Of a stretch of DNA of 24,590 bases, positions 21,439 through 24,590 are shown piece after piece. Both the position numbers and the translations under genes were made by a program. The notes below the pieces were generated by a model. It ran no database searches and was not told the origin of the DNA. It saw only the letters and a list, made by a program, of their open reading frames with translations. Source of the stretch: a virus. Every line of letters starts with the position of its first letter. The stretch's first letter is position 1. Location of the stretch: the IMG/VR virus record IMGVR_UViG_3300045922_000326, positions 1 through 24,590 of that record; one strand, 5' to 3'.

Positions 21439-21723
21439 CTAAGTTCGCAGCCTTTCGTAGGCCCGCAGCATGAGCCCAATCTCGGCTTCTACAATTACGT
21501 CCTCATAGTCTAGTAGGCTGGCCATGGCCGGGTCTATGAAGACAAACTGCGCCCCTTCTGGAGACAACACATTCTTAGCCCGGTTTGCTGCTTCTTGAGT
21601 CAATAGAGCGCCCTCTGGCCATAATTCTGAAAAGCACAAAACTAGGTCCCTATTCAGCGCCTTCTTCAAGTTTACGCTTTCTTGAACTGCCTTCCCGCCT
21701 TGAATTAATTTTAGATGCCTCAT
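21439..21723 (-). CDS. Small unknown protein
   Basis: 94 aa. The ATG at 21723 overlaps the stop of the 51-residue membrane gene (TCATGA) and has AAGGAAGGGG upstream; the 25 codons before it belong to that gene in another frame. Layout: basic N-terminus (MRHLKLIQGGKAVQESV), then VLCFSELWPEGALLTQEA, FVFIDPAMASLLDYEDVIVE and a helical end. No membrane helix or signal. The iteron region begins right after its stop. Function unknown. Confidence 0.6.
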   Translation of the reverse strand: MRHLKLIQGGKAVQESVNLKKALNRDLVLCFSELWPEGALLTQEAANRAKNVLSPEGAQFVFIDPAMASLLDYEDVIVEAEIGLMLRAYERLRT

Positions 21724-21875
21724 GACTCCCCTTCCTTTGCAAGGACGTATAATATTGCACAGAATACTGCCGCATTTACTATTTCCGGATTGCTGCAAGT
21801 TCCCAAGTGATATGCTGTGGCCGCAAAGACAAAAAGCCCCATCGTGCCTTTAATCCGCCCAATTATCAAACTCAC
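21720..21875 (-). CDS. Small two-helix membrane protein (51 aa)
   Basis: 51 aa. The GTG start shares bases with the previous stop (TCGTGAG) and has GGGGA 6 nt upstream; its stop shares bases with the next start (TCATGA). Two apolar helices (TMGLFVFAATAYHLG and VNAAVFCAILYVLA) are joined by a short CSNPE loop, with a KEGES tail. The hairpin size fits a small holin-like or antiholin-like protein, but the main holin-like gene is at 5528, so the role is open. It fills an otherwise empty 148-nt gap. Confidence 0.6.
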   Translation of the reverse strand: MSLIIGRIKGTMGLFVFAATAYHLGTCSNPEIVNAAVFCAILYVLAKEGES

Positions 21876-22069
21876 GAAAGTTCCCCGGCATCTTTTCGCG
21901 CCCTCATTAAGGACGCGCCAAGCGCCTTTCTTTCTTCATCCGTAAGTCGTGACGCGGCGGCCCTCATAATTTGATTTGCCCTGCGTGCCGCCGAATTGTA
22001 TCCCAATATGTAAGTTACTGCCATGCCCACGCTTGCCGTTCCAACCACTATAAAGTCCCAAATGCTCAT
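21872..22069 (-). CDS. Small membrane-anchored protein
   Basis: 65 aa from the ATG at 22069 (AAAGGCGAG upstream); an upstream open extension has no ribosome site. One N-terminal helix (IWDFIVVGTASVGMAVTYIL) is followed by a basic, Ala-rich cytoplasmic helix (RRANQIMRAAASRLTDEERK). No lipobox. It lies between the collagen-like lipoprotein gene and the 51-residue membrane gene, which it overlaps by 4 nt. Function unknown; an accessory to lysis or superinfection control is only a guess. Confidence 0.6.
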   Translation of the reverse strand: MSIWDFIVVGTASVGMAVTYILGYNSAARRANQIMRAAASRLTDEERKALGASLMRARKDAGELS

Positions 22070-22130
22070 GTTCTCGCCTTTCTGGCCGATAATTGGCCGA
22101 AAATATTTACACTTTTTAATAAACAAAATC

Positions 22131-22580
22131 TTACCAAGTCACAGTGCCGTCACCGTGCACTTGAAACTTACACTTTTGCTGGTCCGTAGTTTGGTACAGG
22201 CCGGGCCCAAGAACGTGCAAGAATCTATTGCCCGAATGCTCAAAGTATACCAAAATTTGCCCCGTGCTCAATCTTAGTAAGACCTCATCGTAGCCGCCGC
22301 TTGGTCCGCACGGGTCTATAATTTCGATGATTGAGTCTTGACCATCTGTTCCATCGCGCCCATCTGCCCCATCGCGCCCATCTGTTCCATCGCGCCCATC
22401 TGTTCCATCGCGCCCATCTGGCACAACAATTGACGTACCGCCACAAGTTATGCGCGTCCCTTCTGGCACTGTCTTGACTTCACACGGATTAATTGCTTCA
22501 AGCCTTGCATCTTGGCACGCTGCAAGCAGTACCGCCACGCCCGCCATTGCCGCTAGTTTAAAATTACGTAAACTGCTCAT
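22131..22580 (-). CDS. Collagen-like lipoprotein
   Basis: 149 aa. Signal with lipobox LLAAC, so C22 should be lipidated; the +2 residue Gln fits outer-membrane sorting. Residues ~56-82 are nine Gly-X-Y triplets (GRD, GTD, GAD, GQD), a short Pro-poor collagen-like stretch. The C-terminal domain (IIEIIDPCGPSGGYDEVLLR, LSTGQILVYFEHSGNRFLHV, DQQKCKFQVHGDGT) is beta-rich with paired Cys. It is likely surface-exposed or periplasmic. AAGGAAGGGGAA precedes the ATG, and a FliA-type promoter lies 48 nt upstream. A role in altering the host surface is inference. Confidence 0.8.
   Translation of the reverse strand: MSSLRNFKLAAMAGVAVLLAACQDARLEAINPCEVKTVPEGTRITCGGTSIVVPDGRDGTDGRDGTDGRDGADGRDGTDGQDSIIEIIDPCGPSGGYDEVLLRLSTGQILVYFEHSGNRFLHVLGPGLYQTTDQQKCKFQVHGDGTVTW
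22342..22420 (-). repeat. 18-bp repeat coding the Gly-X-Y stretch
   Basis: About four copies of an 18-bp unit (+ strand CGCGCCCATCTGTTCCAT, one copy with CCCC) encode the GRDGTD repeats of the lipoprotein. Being a multiple of three, copy-number changes would lengthen or shorten the collagen-like stalk without breaking the frame. Confidence 0.9.
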
Positions 22581-22598
22581 AGGTTCCCCTTCCTTAAT

Positions 22599-22790
22599 TT
22601 ACTTATCGTTTGCCGTCGAAAAAACTTTAGACCTTTTTTTTAAAAATTTAAGCAAGTACAGCTTGTGCACTCTTTGGTCCAAATCAAATTCTAATTCCTT
22701 CCTTTTCGAACTTAAAATTTCTGCAATCATAATCGCCCAAAGCGTTAGCAGTGTGCCTAATATGACGCCGTTTGAAAAGTCCGCATTCAT
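22599..22790 (-). CDS. Small membrane protein with basic C-terminus
   Basis: 63 aa; ATG overlaps the transglycosylase stop (ATGA) with GGAGG 7 nt upstream. A single N-terminal helix (GVILGTLLTLWAIMIAEIL) is followed by a Lys/Arg-rich tail (SSKRKELEFDLDQRVHKLYL then FLKKRSKVF). Its last codons contain the FliA-type promoter at 22603-22629. No lipobox. It could assist the neighbouring transglycosylase in lysis, but no family was recognised. Confidence 0.65.
   Translation of the reverse strand: MNADFSNGVILGTLLTLWAIMIAEILSSKRKELEFDLDQRVHKLYLLKFLKKRSKVFSTANDK
22603..22629 (-). promoter_or_regulatory. FliA (sigma-28)-type promoter for the lipoprotein gene
   Basis: TAAAGTTT (22622-22629), 11 nt, then AACGATAA (22603-22610) on the minus strand, against the consensus TAAAGTTT-N11-GCCGATAA: the -35 is perfect and the -10 matches six of eight. 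It sits inside the end of the preceding gene, and the lipoprotein ATG is 48 nt from the AAAGTTT element. Two further copies lie upstream in the same operon set. Confidence 0.65.
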
Positions 22791-23215
22791 TGACCGCCCT
22801 CCATTTCCCTTAGTTTTTGCTCTAACTTTTCCGCGTACGCCGCCTTGCGCGCCGGCGTGCGAGAGTGATATCGACCTTTCCAGTGTGGGTCAATGTCTTT
22901 GAATTTCTTGTGTCCTCTTAAAATCTTTGCGGCACACATTGCATTTCCTTCGAGAGTAAACACGTCGTAAGCCTTACATGTAGTGTGCCAATGTACGCTG
23001 TTTATTTGAAATACCCCAATGTCTTCGCTGCCGTCACTATTACGCTTTGGTCCCAAAAACCTTCCCCCACTGCTTTCCAGATGAGCGATTGCAATAAGTT
23101 CCATTGCGTCGACGTCATAGGCTTTCGCTGCCCTTTCAACGGCACTACTTAGCCCCGAGCTTTGAGCTTCCGCCGTCAAGCTTAAACTTAGTATTAAAAG
23201 GCTAAGCAGACTCAT
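22787..23215 (-). CDS. Secreted lytic transglycosylase (SLT domain)
   Basis: 142 aa. Signal peptide (LLSLLILSLSLTAEA). The SLT fold is shown by IAIAHLESSGGRF with the catalytic Glu47, EDIGVFQINSVHW (the GxxQIN motif), and RYHSRTPARKAAYAEKLEQK at the C-terminus. Such enzymes cleave the MurNAc-GlcNAc bond. With a signal peptide it can act in the periplasm without a holin, unlike the M15 enzyme on the other strand. It overlaps the upstream gene by 14 nt and the downstream membrane gene by 4 nt. It is expressed from the FliA-type promoter at 23529 if that is active. Confidence 0.85.
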   Translation of the reverse strand: MSLLSLLILSLSLTAEAQSSGLSSAVERAAKAYDVDAMELIAIAHLESSGGRFLGPKRNSDGSEDIGVFQINSVHWHTTCKAYDVFTLEGNAMCAAKILRGHKKFKDIDPHWKGRYHSRTPARKAAYAEKLEQKLREMEGGQ

Positions 23216-23504
23216 TTGTTAAGCTCTCGATTAAGGCCTCAAGTTCGTCTGTTCTAACATATCTGCCTGACTCAATTTCTGTATAGTCCTCAAGTAAGTT
23301 GCTAATGTAGTCTGCCATGCCAACTTGGTAAGCAGTCGGGTCAATGGACCTTAACGCATCTGCCACGTCATAATCATATCCCGCAATATTAACCCTATCG
23401 TAACAGTCTCTAAGCATATCACTGTATAGTTCTTCGAACTCTTCATCTGACCAGATTTCTAAACTGCTTTCAATAACCTCAATTTGTGATTTTGAAAATT
23501 TCAT
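23202..23504 (-). CDS. Acidic unknown protein
   Basis: 100 aa, strongly acidic (IWSDEEFEELYSDMLRDCYD, EDYTEIESGRYVRTDELEAL), mostly helical, with YDYDVADALRSIDPTAYQVG and ADYIS in the middle. This layout occurs in phage hypothetical proteins but has no assigned function that I know of. AAAGGAG lies 6 nt before the ATG. A near-perfect FliA-type promoter is 50 nt upstream, making this the first gene of that transcript. Its charge would allow DNA mimicry or host-protein binding; that is speculation. Confidence 0.65.
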   Translation of the reverse strand: MKFSKSQIEVIESSLEIWSDEEFEELYSDMLRDCYDRVNIAGYDYDVADALRSIDPTAYQVGMADYISNLLEDYTEIESGRYVRTDELEALIESLTNESA

Positions 23505-23528
23505 GCACTTCTCCTTTTTATAGTTTAC

Positions 23529-23555
23529 TTATCGGCAAATCTTACAAAAACTTTA
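23529..23555 (-). promoter_or_regulatory. Perfect FliA (sigma-28) consensus promoter
   Basis: TAAAGTTT (23548-23555), exactly 11 nt, GCCGATAA (23529-23536) on the minus strand: 16 of 16 consensus bases with ideal spacing, in a 101-nt gap with no gene. The first downstream ATG is at 23504, 50 nt from the AAAGTTT element, with its own ribosome site in between. FliA is the flagellar sigma factor; its core consensus is well established in enterobacteria and similar in many motile bacteria. Confidence 0.85.
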
Positions 23556-23605
23556 CTGCTTTTTATGCGTTAAGTAATTCTTGTTTGACTAATTTTACTG
23601 GCGTT

Positions 23606-23995
23606 TTATTTTGACATTAGGTTTGTCGCATATTGCGCCAATTTCTCGCCTTCCCTAAGGTCTTTTTTATAGTCGATAAACAATTGCGAGCCCGCCGTTA
23701 CGTCAACTAAGGTATAAAAATACATGACCGTGCGCTCTGCGTGTTTGCCTAACTTATATCCAACATTTGGCACGTCCGAGTGATTAAATAGCTCGCCGTC
23801 TCCAAGGACTAGGCAGTCTCGACGCTCGTCGAAGGTAAAAACGTAGTCCCTTAATTCGGTTGAGGCTACTGTCCTCGTGTCTTGTTCGCTTAACACTAGC
23901 AGCTCTGCGCTAAATAAAATTTTGTTACCCTGTAAGTCCGTAGCGGCGTAAAGTCCGCGCCCGTATTGTTCGCACTGTTTTATAAAATATTGCAT
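23606..23995 (-). CDS. SET-domain protein (putative lysine methyltransferase)
   Basis: 129 aa, a minimal SET domain. Residues 12-17 GRGLYA are the N-terminal SET motif. GELFNHSDVPNVGY contains NHSxxPN (71-77), the SAM-binding pseudoknot. SQLFIDY ends in the catalytic (E/Q)LxxDY (D108, Y109). VMYFYTLVDVTAGS is the strand before it. No post-SET cysteines. SET enzymes methylate protein lysines; targets in bacteria are mostly unknown. It follows the 24005 gene with AGGGGG before the ATG, in the transcript from the FliA-type promoter at 24434. A phage SET protein is uncommon; the substrate cannot be deduced. Confidence 0.78.
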   Translation of the reverse strand: MQYFIKQCEQYGRGLYAATDLQGNKILFSAELLVLSEQDTRTVASTELRDYVFTFDERRDCLVLGDGELFNHSDVPNVGYKLGKHAERTVMYFYTLVDVTAGSQLFIDYKKDLREGEKLAQYATNLMSK

Positions 23996-24004
23996 TTTTG
24001 CCCC

Positions 24005-24409
24005 CTATTTATTAAGCTCATTTAAAGTAAATTGAATTTGGTCAACGACAAACTGCCCCGTCTTAAGATAGTGTGCTGCCTGACCCGCAATCTCAATATA
24101 AAATAGTTTCGCAATTATGTCTGAACCTATAGCTGCAGCCTGAATGCGGCCCATCTCAATTTCTTGTTCTGGACTAAAGTTAAGGCCAGTGCGCAAGTGC
24201 AAAGCGTCGTGCACGGCCCTGAAGGCCCAATTTATAGAAGCTTCCCCGTAAATAGTGCCTTCACTGGCGCCGGACCAAACTACGAGCCCCGGCTGACTCC
24301 ACAATTCGTTCTCTGTGCTGGGCGCTTTGTCCGACACTCTATAATTTAAGCCCTTAGCCTGTTTTAGAACTTCCTGATTTAGCGCTCTCTGAAGGTCTTT
24401 AGCTAACAT
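24005..24409 (-). CDS. Unknown protein with an HxxxH motif
   Basis: 134 aa. The ATG at 24409 has TAGGAGA just upstream; an open extension of 22 codons lies over the promoter and the previous gene, so it is rejected. VVWSGASEGTIYGEASINWA, then FRAVHDALHLRTGLNF with HDALH, and FSPEQEIEMGRIQAAA. The two His and following Glu could bind a metal, but the spacing fits no family I can name; a similar R-x-x-HDxxH layout occurs in phage hypothetical proteins. No signal peptide. First gene after the FliA-type promoter, followed by the SET gene. Confidence 0.7.
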   Translation of the reverse strand: MLAKDLQRALNQEVLKQAKGLNYRVSDKAPSTENELWSQPGLVVWSGASEGTIYGEASINWAFRAVHDALHLRTGLNFSPEQEIEMGRIQAAAIGSDIIAKLFYIEIAGQAAHYLKTGQFVVDQIQFTLNELNK

Positions 24410-24433
24410 ATTATCTCCTACGCAATGCCTTTC

Positions 24434-24461
24434 ATATCGGCTGCCCCTTACAAAAACTTTA
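24434..24461 (-). promoter_or_regulatory. FliA (sigma-28)-type promoter upstream of the SET operon
   Basis: TAAAGTTT (24454-24461), 12 nt, GCCGATAT (24434-24441) on the minus strand: 15 of 16 bases of the FliA consensus with one extra spacer base. The -35 overlaps the stop codon of the partial gene upstream. The next ATG is 51 nt from the AAAGTTT element. The first 14 bases of the element (AAAGTTTTTGTAAG) are identical to the copy at 23529-23555. Confidence 0.75.
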
Positions 24462-24590
24462 GTCCGCATTCTCATATCGTGACAAGTCCAGAGTTTTGTG
24501 CTCGTCTGTTCTCAAATTAAGCCACACCGTAAGCACAATAAAAAAATTGCCGACTGGCGCCACTACTAGTGTTAGGTCTTTATCCCTGTC
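24459..24590 (-). CDS. Membrane protein, N-terminus outside the window
   Basis: The frame is open from the right edge (24590) to a TAA at 24459-24461, giving the last 43 residues: DRDKDLTLVVAPVGNFFIVL, then TVWLNLRTDEHKTLDLS and RYENAD. VVAPVGNFFIVLTVWL could be a membrane helix, so the protein may end in a short charged tail inside the cell. Its stop overlaps the -35 of the FliA-type promoter, separating it transcriptionally from the next gene. Function unknown; the start is not visible. Confidence 0.55.
   Translation of the reverse strand, partial: DRDKDLTLVVAPVGNFFIVLTVWLNLRTDEHKTLDLSRYENAD

Noticed and set aside
21132-21513. Open frames of 85-113 codons on both strands across the iteron region
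   Set aside because: Their products are Phe/Trp/Pro-rich repeats of the DNA iterons, without ribosome sites; the sequence looks non-coding.
1-24590. tRNA genes
   Set aside because: No cloverleaf-like sequence with a recognisable T-loop (GTTCRANNC) was noticed while reading; a dedicated covariance search was not possible.

Overview
The window is a stretch of a tailed double-stranded DNA phage (Caudoviricetes) or prophage. It carries tail-fibre and lysis genes followed by a replication and recombination block. Genes are packed tightly, with many ATGA or GTGA start/stop overlaps, strong Shine-Dalgarno sequences, and GTG or TTG starts. The host was probably Gram-negative: there are signal peptides, a clear lipobox lipoprotein and a periplasmic-type lytic transglycosylase. 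It was probably flagellated too, because three promoters at the right end match the flagellar sigma-28 (FliA) consensus. A Bdellovibrio-like host would fit, but that is a weak inference.

Layout. 1-6457 (+ strand) is the late region. It holds a tail-fibre gene cut by the window edge, a coiled-coil protein, an M15 endolysin, a DUF6496-like peptide, a beta-sandwich structural protein, a second tail fibre, an unknown protein, a permuted NlpC/P60-like protein, a DUF6321-like protein, a holin and a RusA-like resolvase. It meets the leftward genes tail to tail at about 6440-6457.

6439-14598 (- strand) is the replication operon. In transcription order it encodes a uracil-DNA-glycosylase-like protein, a tiny secreted DUF3551-like protein, a ClpP-like protease, a membrane protein, an archaeo-eukaryotic primase, a RecE-like exonuclease, a zinc-ribbon plus dNTP-diphosphohydrolase-like protein, an OB-fold-like protein, a family A DNA polymerase, overlapping membrane and spanin-like genes, and a PD-(D/E)XK-like nuclease.

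14635-19184 (- strand) is accessory. It includes a protein with 25 eight-residue repeats, an alanine-rich repeat protein, several small unknown proteins and a secreted subtilisin-like protease. A sigma-70-like promoter at 19216-19244 heads it.

19310-20839 (- strand) encodes an SF3/D5-type helicase behind its own sigma-70-like promoter. Upstream is a gene-free, iteron-like region (about 20903-21438) with ten exact copies of CGTCCAA or its complement beside an AT-rich tract, a candidate replication origin. 21439-24590 (- strand) is a set of small membrane, lipoprotein, lytic-transglycosylase and SET-domain genes, with three FliA-type promoters at nearly constant distance (48-51 nt) from start codons. 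This sigma-28-controlled module, which includes a phage SET-domain protein, is the most unusual part of the window.

Working model (inference): the primase, SF3 helicase, PolA, OB-fold protein, RecE-like nuclease and RusA form a self-sufficient replication and recombination set that starts at the iteron region. The M15 enzyme, holin and possible spanins carry out lysis. The FliA-controlled right-end genes would be expressed when the host's flagellar programme is active.
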